From Fremontodendron californicum (Eukaryota; Streptophyta; Magnoliopsida; Malvales; Malvaceae), in the NCBI GenBank assembly GCA_030761205.1, contig JAULJL010000028.1, forward strand, positions 14,242,001-14,306,000: 64,000 nucleotides of DNA, written 5' to 3'. A program made the position numbers and the translations under genes. Each line of letters opens with the position of its first letter. The stretch's first letter is position 1. Of this stretch, positions 1 through 9,670 are shown one piece after another. The notes under the pieces were generated by a model. It ran no database searches, was not told the DNA's origin, and saw only the letters and a list, made by a program, of their open reading frames with translations.

Positions 1-668
1 TTTGGATGATCCCTCCATCCTGGATTGTAAGTGTTTGAGTAGGGATCATATTTCGTTGATTGATTCTGAAATCCACCCATTGCATTCACATGTTCATTGG
101 TGTCCTCTTGAAGTGTTGGACACATATCGGTTTGGTGCCCCATGTTTGAACATATGCCACAAGCCTTTATTTGTTGTATATTACCTACAGCCAATTGTTG
201 AACAAGAGAAGTCAGTTTATCAAATTTTTGTTCAAGGGATGATATACTTACCTCATTGACTTTCTTGGGTTGTGGTGCTGGATCATGTCTCATCGAGAAT
301 TGTTGAGAATTGGCTGCCATGTTGGAGATTAATATTCTAGCAGCCCCGGGAGTCTTATCAACTAGAGCTCCCCCACTAGCGGCATCTATCATACTTCTCT
401 CCATGGGCATGAGACTTTATAGAAGTATTGGATGAGAAGTTGTTCACTTATCTGATGGTGTGGACATGATGCACAAAGTTTCTTGAACCTCTCCCAATAT
501 TCATATAAAGACTCTCCGTTGTATTGCCGAATCCCACATATCTCTTTTCTAATGTTGGCAGCCTTAGATGCTGGGAAATACCTTTCCAAGAATGCTTTCT
601 TCATATCATTCCATGTAGTGATGGTCCCGGATGGTAGATAGTAGAGCCATTCCTTTGCTGAATCTGCC
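1..668 (-). pseudogene. Athila-type gag fragment (element A), antisense
   Basis: Read on the minus strand, 668 down to about 389 encodes the end of a retrotransposon Gag capsid domain: AKEWLYYLPSGTITTWNDMK, ERYFPASKAANIRKEICGI, YEYWERFKKLCASCPHH. A lesion near 415 shifts the frame. The downstream part (about 180 to 100) still shows a complete zinc knuckle, CGICSNMGHQTDMC (CX2CX4HX4C). Gag packages the element RNA in cytoplasmic particles. The fragment closely matches the gag of elements E (40323-40985) and G. It runs off the left window edge. At its right end it is joined directly to an LTR piece instead of the rest of gag, so this is a rearranged remnant. Confidence 0.85.
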
Positions 669-893
669 TGATTGCTTTTCAACCAGAAATTGATATTTTT
701 GACTCCCAAGTCTTATTCCATCTTGTGATTATGATTTTGTAAGCTCTTTACCATCATTATTGACATCTTTTCAGTTCATTCTCCTTATTGTTCCTAAAAT
801 TCAAAAACATATTATAAGTAAACAAGATAAAGATCGAAAACATAACAAAAACTAAAGGTAGAAAGGCATAAAATGTATATTTTATGAGCTTAT
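669..893 (-). repeat. Type I LTR 5'-end fragment, inverted
   Basis: The reverse complement reads as the first ~225 bp of the type I LTR seen at 13933, 18463, 35599 and 55212 (start ATAAGCTCATAAAATATAC). The fusion to gag at about 668 falls on a shared GATT: LTR ...GGCAGATT and gag ...AGCTGATT. This suggests end joining at microhomology and not transposition. Confidence 0.85.
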
Positions 894-1200
894 AAAGTAC
901 AAAAGTGAAGCATTAAGGTGTTTCAAGACTTATGTGACTTTAGTTGAGAATCAAATAGAAAGGAATATTAAGACATTAAGGACTGATCGGCGTGGATAGT
1001 ATTTGTCAAATGAATTCAAGGGGTTATGTGATAAGAAAGGAATATCAAGGCAATTGACTATTCCTAGAACACCCCAATAGAATGGAGTGGTGGAGAGAAA
1101 GAATAGAACTCTCCTAGACATGGTGAGATGCATGATAGCTCAGGCCAACATGGACATTTCCTTTTGGGGAGATGCATTACTCACGAGTTATCTTGTTTAC
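894..1200 (+). pseudogene. Ty1/copia integrase core fragment
   Basis: The plus-strand translation contains the copia integrase stretch YLSNEFKGLCDKKGISRQLT, then IPRTPQ, a stop, and NGVVERKNRTLLDMVRCMIA followed by ISFWGDALL. The region spans the second catalytic Asp neighbourhood (LRTDRRG) to the Glu-containing GVVERKNRT motif. Two in-frame stops (after RRG, and at the Q of PQQNG) disable it. It is the only copia-type sequence I see. It is flanked by the 5' ends of two Athila-type LTRs pointing away from each other, so it is probably the remains of the older sequence into which they inserted. Confidence 0.85.
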
Positions 1201-2662
1201 TTTTATGCCTTTCTACCTTTAGTTTTTGTTATGTTTTCGATCTTTATCTTGTTTACTTATATTATGTTTTTGAATTTTAGGTGCAATAAGGAGAATGAAG
1301 TCAAAAGATGTCAATGATGATGGTAAAGAGCTTACAAAATCATAATCACAAGATGGAAGAAGACTTGGGAGTCAAAAATATCAATTTTTGGTTGAAAAGC
1401 AATCAGGCAGATTTGACCTCTGGAGCTTGTTGTAAGGAAAACATAACGTTAAAATCTTTATTTGAAGAAACTTCCTTATTGACTTTTGAATTTGACTTGA
1501 TTATCTGTCCAACGATATATTATGGGCCCAAATCGGATAAGAAATGGGCATTCAAAATGGCGCTAGAAGATCTCCCTAAAGAACCCTGCGGCCAGAAAAA
1601 CCCTAATCGCAAATCTGAAAAAAAAAAAAAAAAGGCAAAAACGTGATCTTTGCACCTCCAGGCTTACATGTCCGGAAAAGACTCATTCTCAGGGTTTTAA
1701 AACTCTATAATACCATCTTTTGAGTCACAAACTAGACATCTTTTGAGGAGACTCAAGGATCATCATTTTTCTTCTTCTTCTTCTCCATTCTTTTATTTTT
1801 ATTTTTGTTTTTAGTTTTATGTATATATTATCTATTCCTATGCTAGGCTAAACTTCTATTTTGTTAAGGGTGATTTCAAAGCCCTAGACATGTTTTGTAA
1901 TTGATTTTCAGATTCTATCTATCATTAATTTTCTATCAAAGTTGCTTATGTTCTTCCATTAAAATTGTTCATGATGATGTTTTCATTTGTTTAGGTGGCA
2001 AACTAGATAAATCTTTATAATTGTCTAATGCTAGTTTAGGAGTCTTGATCTGTGCAATTGTCTTGATTTCCTATTCAGAAGTAGCAATTTGTGATTAATT
2101 ATGGTCAAGTTTTCAGTAATTGCAAAGTGGAACATAACCTAAGTTGAACAATCCGAGCTTATGTGTTTGTTGCTTAGATCAACCTATCTTTCTCATCATA
2201 AAGCTACTATTAAATTGAACTTAGAGAGCTTATTCTAGGTTGTTTGATAGTTAGAGATTAAATAGAGAGCTTGTTCTATTTAACGACGAACTAAGGAAAG
2301 ATTGGGGCAACAGAACTTCTTGTTATCTATGGTTGTTAACTTTGATAGCTAATTGATGTTGATAGATCTGATTATTGATTCTCAATGATGTCTAATGGTG
2401 GAGAATGAAACCTTAACCATATTTTTCTCATATTTGATTACTTTTTATTTACTTGCTTTCTTCTTTGATTATAAGTCTTTAGTTTAAATTGATTTTAAAA
2501 ACTTCCCCTTTTATTTTGTTTTCTTTGAATTTAGGTTTTAGACTAATAATTCTTAAACTAAAACCCAATCCCTGAGGACTCGACCCTTGCTAACTACTAT
2601 ACTCTACAATTGATTCTTTTTAAGTGCAAGGTTAAATAAGATACACTCTTTTGAGTGCATCA
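1201..2662 (+). repeat. 5' LTR of element B (type I)
   Basis: This aligns throughout with the D1 LTRs and ends in the family 3' terminus ...GAGTGCATCA. The usual TGATAAGCTC start is lost against the copia scrap. A weakened TATA-like CTATAATACC is near 1707, where solo copy 35599 has CTATAAATACC. A (CTT)n pyrimidine tract near 1767-1800 follows the inferred transcription start. An open frame at 1308-1646 recurs in other LTR copies but lies upstream of the TATA position. Confidence 0.85.
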
Positions 2663-2668
2663 AACTTT

Positions 2669-2686
2669 TGGCGTCGTTGCCGAGGA
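2669..2686 (+). other. Primer-binding site, tRNA-Asp type (mutated)
   Basis: TGGCGTCGTTGCCGAGGA starts six bases after the LTR end. It matches the complement of the 3' end of plant tRNA-Asp(GUC) at all but two positions; H has the perfect form at 56655. Confidence 0.8.
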
Positions 2687-2788
2687 TTGCTTTATTTAGT
2701 TTATTGGTTTATTCTTATTTTCAGTTGTAATTAATTTTATATTTCTTGTACATACTGGTTTTTGTTTTCAAATTTCAAGCAAGAAGAA

Positions 2789-3778
2789 ATGGCAGGTGCT
2801 ACATCAAAACTTCATAACCTTCAGAACCAACTAGACAATCTCATCTCCATAGTTCAACAAGTGGCCATAAGTAAGATTCAACAATCAAGGCAGTGTGGAG
2901 TGTGCTTCATGATGGATCATCCAACCAATTGGTGCCCATACTACCAAAAAGATAATTGTGAACCAGCCTATGATGTGGGAGAATACCAAAGCCATCAAGG
3001 GTTCCAAGGACAACAGTATGATGCTTTCCCAAACACTTACAATGAGGGATGGTGGAATCATATTCATTATGGCTACTCGGGAGATTATCAAGAAGTAGAT
3101 CCTTATGCTAATTACACTAATCAATTTGTCTTCAATCAACCATGGGATCAACAACAAGATCTTTTTGAGCCACCACCTCAAAACTCAGGTAATTCTTTAG
3201 AAGAACTTGTCAATTTTCTTGTTATTAATACTCTACAACTTCAACAGGAAACAAAGGAAACAAAGGCAAGTATCCAGAGTTTGGAAAGGCAAATGAGCCT
3301 ATTGGCTAGTAGTACGGTGGAATTAGTAGCACAAAGATCTCAAGCACTCCCTTCCCAATCGATGATTGATCCAAAGGAGAGTGTTAGTACCACACAACTT
3401 GAGGATGAATCAGAAAATCCAAGGGAACCCGAGGATGAGAAAGAACTAAAGATGGATTCAACTATTGAAGATAATGAAGCTTCAATTCTGAAAGAGAGTA
3501 CTTCGGTACCTGAGGTAACGTTTAAGGTTCCACTTTTTACTAATGTTTCTTCTCCACCTTTTCCTAGTAGATTTGCAAAGTTCAAGGAGGAAGAACATGA
3601 ACAACACATGCTGGAAACCTTAAACAGCTTGTTTGTGGATGCCATTCAACAAATACCAAAATATGCACCTGCCATACGCAGATTTGCTTTCTTTTCCTTT
3701 TTTTTTATTATTTTTATTGTTTTTATTATTGTTTTTATTATTTTTATTTTTATTTTTATGTTTATGTTTATTTGTTAA
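2789..3778 (+). pseudogene. gag-like ORF of element B (Gag C-terminal half), 3' truncated
   Basis: The ATG at 2789 opens MAGATSKLHNLQNQLDNLIS, a predicted helical segment, followed by a zinc knuckle CGVCFMMDHPTNWC (CX2CX4HX4C), an Asn/Tyr/Gln-rich stretch, a short coiled-coil-like segment (QSLERQMSLLASS), an acidic linker, and FPSRFAKFKEEEHEQHM, which corresponds to FPSRLAKFKKEEQEKEI in the autonomous Gag of E. The capsid domain is absent. Compared with D1 and D2 (348 codons), about 220 bp is deleted after KYAP. The frame then runs into the T-rich 3' region and ends in an artificial Phe/Ile-rich tail. Up to that point there are no stops. The longer upstream reading would need a TTG start, so I prefer the ATG at 2789. 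Confidence 0.75.
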
Positions 3779-5509
3779 TTGTTTGTTTAGTATTTTAGGA
3801 TTATTTAGGTTGCATGAGTTTGTTTTGTTTTGTTTTGAGTCTTAGTTGTTCCTATTTTTATGTTATTAGTTCTTTTCTCTTACACATGATTCTTTCATTT
3901 GGGTTAATAGCATTACATTGAGGACAATGTAAGAATTAAGTGTAGGGGGAAGGATTTAGGATTTCTTTTATTTTTGTCTATATTTTTTTTATGAGTCTTT
4001 AATATTATTATTATTTTTAGTGTGTTTTAGTTCCTTTTTAATACAATGATGAGATATGAATTGCATAGGTCTAAACTGGTTATTAGTGAGAATATTTTCA
4101 TGAGAATTAAGCTTGATACTACTTTTTATGAGCCAATGTTGATAAGATATGTTGATTGAGAAAGAAGCATGTTTAGACTTGATATTGACTTGTATAATCA
4201 TCCTTGTGAGTTTTTGAGCCTATATGATTGATGCATTATACATATCAATCTAATTTCTTTCTCGAGTGCTCTTATCATTACATGATTCTCTAGAACTTGC
4301 TTTAAACCATTTGAGACTATATTGATACATGTGATAACATGAATATGATAGAGGCATTAGGATTATAACCAGAGCCAAACAGCCATCCATTATTAATGTT
4401 CCAAGAGAACATCCCCACTAGTGAGCCAATTTGAGCCTACATTAAATATGCTATTTTATTGGTAACCACAACTTACACCTAGCCTAAATATACTTATATC
4501 CTTACCCTTGTTCTAAAGATGGATTATATATTTTGAGACATATTGCAAAAAAACAAGGGATATTTTTAGTTGAAAATTTGGGTTGGAAACAATAGATAAG
4601 TGTGTGGGAAGAAAAGAAAAAAAAAAGTCAAGAGAAAAAGAAAGGGATCATTGTCAAATACATTCCCATATTGAAAAAAAAAATTCATCTCTTGAACTTC
4701 TAGTTAAAGTAAAGAAAAAGATGTTACAAAGTTGGTTAGAATAAAGCAAAGGCTCAACATGAATATTTAGCCTATGTTATTATGTGTTTTATAAGAGTTT
4801 TGAGAATTTTTATTTGTATGATCTTATTATGTCTCTAAACTCTATGAACTCTTTGGAACCTTTGTGATATCTTTATCCTTTTGTTATTTAACAACATTAT
4901 AACCCTTTGGCCCCATTACAATCTTGAATAAAACCTCTTGATTTATGAAATTGTATGATCTAAATAGTGGAGAATAGGTGGACAAGCAAGCATATGGTAG
5001 AACTGTTTTCATGAGATTGATTGAGTGTAAACACTTTACCACTACTTTAAAGAGTGAAAATCAGGAGAGTATCCTATGTGAGAAGTTGAGATTAAGTTTG
5101 AATATGCACTATTTTGATTGAAATATGTTATTTTAATATTGGCTTAACTCAAACTATTTACATTGAAGCATGATTTTTTGTGAATTTCTTTAAGCTATTG
5201 ATTAGTTTATAAAACTTGTCCAATGATTATCTCTAATTTATATTATAAGGATTAGTTATAATTATTATTATTAATTTTTTTAGTTTTTTAGTTTTTCTTA
5301 TGTCTTCAATGTTTGTGGGTATCGTCCTAGTAAACCCTCACGAGACTAAACTCGTCCACTAGGGACACCTAAGGGTTTAAAGGCTTGTGTCACATGCTAA
5401 GTGCCACCGTGATTTCCTACAAAAGTGGATTAGATTAGATTTTATTATTTTATTTTATTTTTATTTTGTTTTGCTCGAGAACTAGCAAAAAGCTAAGTGT
5501 GGGCGTACT
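3779..5509 (+). other. Non-coding 3' region of element B with polypurine tract
   Basis: This begins with a T-rich tract and has no credible ORF. It is collinear with the 3' regions of D1, D2, H and the autonomous copy I (61185-62792). It carries three G-rich purine motifs of AAGTGTGGGGG type: near 3938 (one A interruption), near 4600, and the terminal one at about 5494-5506, here mutated to GTGTGGGCGTA. Athila elements often have an env-like ORF here; none is visible. Confidence 0.75.
3913..3950 (+). other. Conserved hairpin followed by polypurine-like motif
   Basis: TTACATTG-AGGA-CAATGTAA is a perfect 8-bp inverted repeat with a 4-nt loop. It is followed after a short A-rich spacer by AAGTGTAGGGGGAAGG. 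The same arrangement lies at 61386 in autonomous copy I, and in slightly eroded form in D1 (16856), D2 (20701-20720) and H. Confidence 0.6.
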
Positions 5510-5607
5510 TGATAAGCTCATAAAATATACATTTTATGCCTTTCTACCTTTAGTTTTTGTTATGTTTTCGAACTTTATCTTGTTTATTTATATTATGTTT
5601 TTGAATT
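5510..5607 (+). repeat. 3' LTR start of element B, truncated
   Basis: TGATAAGCTCATAAAATA begins at 5510 directly after the mutated polypurine tract. Identity to type I LTRs ends at about 5607 (TTTTTGAATT), where unrelated sequence starts. Confidence 0.85.
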
Positions 5608-5927
5608 GTGCTCTAAGACTTTCCTTAAAAACTTTCTTAATTAGTTCTACCTTTGGTATATGCCTCATGTGCTCAAAGACTTGTCGATACATAGTTATAG
5701 TCTCATGATTTAGGTATATTTCAAGTCATATTTTATTCCAAGTCATTAATTCTGTTAGATTTTACGAGTTCTCGTCAGCATTTTAACAGTTTTTCATTAA
5801 CACCGTCATCAATTTTACTTTTTTGCAACTATTTCAATTGTACAGGGACAAAATTACTCACTTTTACAATACAGGGACTAATTTACTCTTTTCACTACAA
5901 TAGAGGGACTATGTGCATACTTAAACC
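5608..5927. other. Unassigned block with ~30-bp imperfect triplicate
   Basis: This is non-coding and matches nothing else in the window. From about 5842, three imperfect units follow each other: ACAGGGACAAAATTACTC, ACAGGGACTAATTTACTC and AGAGGGACTATGTGC. The block lies between two truncated LTR pieces, so it is either an older filler insertion or part of a retroelement I cannot identify. Confidence 0.5.
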
Positions 5928-6768
5928 GTGTTTTGTAGGTGTTTTTGAAGATAAGGATTGCTATGGAGTTGAAAAGAATGAATTTGGACAAAAACTGAAG
6001 CTTCAAGCACAAAGGAAACCTGATTGGCTATCAAGGAGACACTATGTGGCTAAACCTAAGCTAAACCTTCCATAAATAAACTAGTGGTGTGTTATACACT
6101 CTTTATCCATGAAAACCCTAGTTGAAAACACCATTCCCACACCCAAATTAGGGCTAGCGGCAACTTTTATTCCACCATGAAGAATGTCAGCCCCCACCTT
6201 CCTTTTGCATTATTATGTGTTGCCCTAATTCTTTCTTTAAATACCCTAGTTGATTACATGGTTTCTTAGATAAATAAAAGGTGACGACATCTCCTAATAT
6301 TATTGGCTGTCAACTTTGTCAAACTTGCATTAATTGCAAATATCTTTCCTTAAAGCTAATCCTGGTCAAAGTAGGAGAATTAAATCAGCCAAGACTTTCC
6401 TTCCTTACACTTACTTTGACTAAGACTTTCCTACTTTATTCAAACTTGGCTGCCAAGGCTTATATCTTTCCTTAAAACACAAAAGTCAGCCACCTTTCCT
6501 TAACTTTAGCCACAAGTCAACATCTTTTGAAGAGAAAGCTGAAATTCACTTGTTTGATACCTTAGCTATTGCCTATAAATAGAGAACAACGGGGCAAACG
6601 AAATTTACACTTCTCCACTCATTAAAGTTCTGATTTCTTCTTTTTTTTAGAGTTTTTGAGAGAACAAGAGGCTGGAAAATTAATATTCTTCTTCTTTTTC
6701 TTCTTTCTTTCTTTTCTTTTCTTCATAGATTCTCTTTAATTTTATGTTTATGTTTACAATGCGTATGC
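5928..6768 (+). repeat. Type III LTR fragment
   Basis: This matches the solo LTR at 35238-38489 from GTGTTTTGTAGGTGTTTT onward, through the block with AAATTAGGGCTAGCGGC, to just after the TATA-like CTATAAATAGAG (about 6573) and a CTT-rich tract. It is cut at both ends. On the right it stops at about 6768 (ACAATGC), where Tat/Ogre-like gag sequence begins. Confidence 0.8.
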
Positions 6769-7140
6769 TGATGTTTCCCTTGGGAATCTGCCAACTCTAC
6801 CTCTTTTACTGCAACCATTTTCAACTTTTCCTGTTCAGCTGGGTCGTCTAAGTTCAAGGTGTTGCTGGGGTTAACTGTGTTCTGATCATCCATCATTACG
6901 ATCTCATTTTGACCCTTTTGTGCCTCTAACCCTTCTCTGGCGGCAAAGTTTTCAGTGTATCCTTTTCCCTTGATTACGGCGGACATCAGCTCCATCAATT
7001 TAGTCATCTAATCTTTAGATTCTGCTTTAGATTTTGCCAACTTTTTTAGCAATTCTTCATGTGCCCTTTCTATTCTTTCCATTCAGGCAACTTGTTCATT
7101 CTCCATAGCTCTAGCCTGTATTGGAAAGGTATTCAGTATT
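6769..7140 (-). pseudogene. Tat/Ogre-type gag N-terminal fragment
   Basis: The minus-strand translation gives a charged helical segment (MERIERAHEELLKKLAKSKA), a stop, then MTKLMELMSAVIKGKGYTEN and a polar linker. An N-terminal coiled coil followed by a KGKG-type stretch is typical of Tat-lineage Gag proteins. At least two stops lie in the coiled coil. The frame is cut at about 6769 by the junction with an LTR fragment. Oddly, it lies downstream (in minus-strand order) of the gag C-terminal piece at 7961-8990. Either two Tat elements are joined here or the gag is rearranged. Confidence 0.5.
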
Positions 7141-7960
7141 TCTTATACCTCTGATTTGAAATGGAAATTCTTTCAAAGACTCTTAAAGCCAAGCCAACTT
7201 CCATTTTAGTCCCCCCGAAATGTATGTCATGATGAAGGAGCCATGAATGCAATTTGATGCACGCGAAGCCTAAACAATATGATGTATGAACATGTACAGT
7301 GGAAACATGCTGACTATATATGTAATAAATGCAATCATGATGCCAACATGCTGCAAGCAAAGAATAAACAAATCAATGCACGGATATATGCAATGAATGA
7401 CTATGTATTTTCCAGATTATTTCCCAATGAATGATCGTATACATGCAGCATGATGTCAATTATGACGCATGTAAACAATGATTGACACATAGTATATACA
7501 AAGAAACTCATGCTGACCATGTGTATTATGAATGCGACCTAATGCTAACATGGTGTATGTAGTAAGCAAATTAGTGCATGAACATATAGAAAAATCATGC
7601 TGACTATGTTTTGTCATGAATATCACCTGATGCTACCAAGATGCATGTATGAATGTATGGTATGACAAATGATTGATCGGATGAAAAATGCAAAGGGGAA
7701 GATATCACGGAGGAAATAAGAATCGGAGGAACTTAATCATCAACATCTCATAAATTGAAGCACAACCAATTCATTCCCAAATCAACCTTCACAATGGCAT
7801 AAACCATGTTTACGAAATCAATGAGTAGTGGTTAAAACGATCTTTACAAGCACTTTATTCTTCCTTGCATCCTAAGGCTATAAGAGCCGACTACTGAAAA
7901 AGTAAAATCCTATTGCATCATATCAAACCAAAGTCTTTCTACATCATTGTCATAAATCTC
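7141..7960. repeat. Degenerate short repeats, non-coding
   Basis: Imperfect units of the type ATGCTGACTATGT, ...AATGCAATCATGATGCC, ...CATGCTGCAAGCAAAGAATAAAC recur here, and again at 8930-9250 on the other side of the gag piece. No ORF is supportable. It is probably internal non-coding sequence of the Tat/Ogre-like element. Confidence 0.5.
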
Positions 7961-8990
7961 CTAATCCTAATGACGCTTTCCCAGCCCTCTATCAATCAGC
8001 ATCGTTGGATCGATCCACTTTATCTCTATAAGAGATTGCACTTTCTTTTTGAATGCTATACAGTCTTCAATGCTATGGCCGGCAATTACACAGTGATAAT
8101 CACATCTTGCATTTGGATTATACCACTTTGGATATGGTGGTAATAGGGGTTTCAATGGATACAGGCAACCATGTGATTATGATCAGTATAGGGAAAAGCT
8201 CTCGGTAGCTGATTGGAATGGGATCATACTGCTCTTGAGTCTTGTTTTTGGGTTGTTTCTTAATCACACATGGCCTAGGAGTTAGGGCACTTGGTGGTGG
8301 CACTAAGGTCCGAACCGGAGTGTTTACATAGGGAGATGACCGAATAGCAAGGCAAGGGTATGGATTAGGACATGGGACCCTTGGAGGTTGTACACAGTTT
8401 GAGGTTCCTATCCCGGATGCTTGATAAGGAGATTGATGAGGGAAATGGCATGAACTGCCAGTTGGTGGTGATAGAGTGGGGTTCAGGGGTCCCGAAGTGA
8501 TCATCCCAGTGGACAATTGAGCCATAGTAGGGTAGGGATATTGGTTTGGACTTAGAGCAGTTTGCAGGTACGGTACAGGATCGGTGATTTCTGTCTTTGG
8601 TATCAGGCTATCTAGTTTAATCATTTTCATGATTTTGTCCACAATTTCATCAGGGTTGCACCCTTTGTAACACTGGCAAGTGCAGGATCTAGCAAGGATT
8701 GTATGTTCTGGACCTGAAGGTTTTGGTTGATCCGAAAGCGATGCAGAGCCCTGAGAAAGTTTCCCCTTAATCTTACCTATATCCTCAAACATTTTCAGCA
8801 ATTTGACGAGTTGCTCTTTCAGTTACCGAATGTCATGTCTAAACTCCTCTTGATTGCGTTCCAAAGCATCCAGTCATTCCTTCGATTCATTCCTCATATC
8901 TCTAACCCCTTTCATGCAAATGAAAACGTCATGAGATTTAAAAATACAATTATGAATGTACATGCTCTATTCCTATATGCATGGATATAC
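7961..8990 (-). pseudogene. Tat/Ogre-type gag remnant with zinc knuckle
   Basis: The minus-strand reading starts with a helical charged part (EWLDALERNQEEFRHDIR, stop, LKEQLVKLLKMFEDIGKIKG). A 228-codon open stretch (8801-8118) follows, containing CNPDEIVDKIMKMIKLDSL and a long Pro/Ser/Thr-rich section ending QYDPIPISYRELFPIL. After a frameshift near 8140 comes PPYPKWYNPNARCDYH, then GHSIEDC. The latter two are the standard signature of the C-terminal zinc knuckle of Tat/Ogre Gag (CxYHx5GHxxxxC). The central capsid domain is not evident. No protease or RT follows. Confidence 0.65.
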
Positions 8991-9667
8991 TGATGATGAA
9001 TGCATGAAGCGTTCAAAAAAATTATGATGACTATGTATGCCATGTGTGCAACCTGATGTCAACAAGATGCATGTAAAGAATAAGCAAATTACTGCATCGG
9101 TATATACAGAAAAATTATGCTAACTATGACTGTATTCTACAATGAATGAGCATACATGATTATGACTGTAACATGATGTCAAAATGATATATGCAAAAAA
9201 TAAATGAATTAACACAAAGGTATATACAAATAAATCAATGGCTACACAAAAATGGTGGGACCAAATTTTGATTATTTAAAAATCTCATTATGCAAGATTT
9301 GCCTCCACATTTAATCTATAATTTTTTTAAACATGTTTTCTCTATGAAAAACCGCACATATTATTTTCAAAAGAATTTCGGAATAATGGATCCTACTATG
9401 GTACAATATGCATATGTTCATGTAATACTTCCGGTTTATGAAATCACCAAATGAGATTATTATTACCGACTGTTTATTGCAAAGAATGAGATCAAAAATA
9501 CAACGATAAATGTACATGCTCTATTCACACATGCATGAAATGTGCAAAATGCAAAAATGTTTGAAAAAGAATGTTTGTATTTTGAATTTCAAAAGGTTAG
9601 TCAACACTTGCCCCAACAATATTTACTTATATAGGCATCACGGTGCATTTCGTGTGGAGTATCACAC
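8991..9667. repeat. Non-coding Tat/Ogre internal sequence with dispersed repeats
   Basis: AT-rich and without a usable ORF. It contains the same short repeat units as 7141-7960 (AAATTATGCTAACTATG; CCTGATGTCAACAAGATGCA). A second internal duplication is AATGTACATGCTCTATTC at about 8954 and 9507. Confidence 0.5.
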
Positions 9668-9670
9668 TTA

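Larger units (their letters stand above)
1201..5607 (+). mobile_element. Non-autonomous Athila-type LTR retrotransposon B
   Basis: The order is 5' LTR (1201-2662, missing the first ~24 bp), primer-binding site, one gag-like ORF, a ~1.7 kb non-coding 3' region, polypurine tract, and the first ~98 bp of a 3' LTR that breaks off at about 5607. No protease, RT, RNase H or integrase coding is present. The organisation matches D1 (13933-19915). Both ends are damaged, so no target-site duplication can be read. Confidence 0.85.

Noticed and set aside
2..259. 85-codon plus-strand frame at the left edge
   Set aside because: It is the opposite strand of the Athila-type gag piece; the same shadow appears over E (40027) and G (44006).
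2885..3181. 98-codon minus-strand frame, also at 15618 and (plus) near 21657
   Set aside because: Mirror frame of the gag-like ORF; it recurs only because the underlying ORF is repeated.
3340..3645. 101-codon minus-strand Ser-rich frame, recurring at 16073, 21169 and 57149
   Set aside because: Antisense shadow of the acidic linker of the gag-like ORF.
3633..3845. Leu/Phe-rich frames after the gag-like ORFs (also 16522, 20795, 57676, 57925)
   Set aside because: Translation of a T-rich non-coding tract; no conservation of frame.
7141..7960. CRISPR-like or satellite array
   Set aside because: Repeats are short, irregular and diverged, with no constant spacing; the context is plant retrotransposon DNA.
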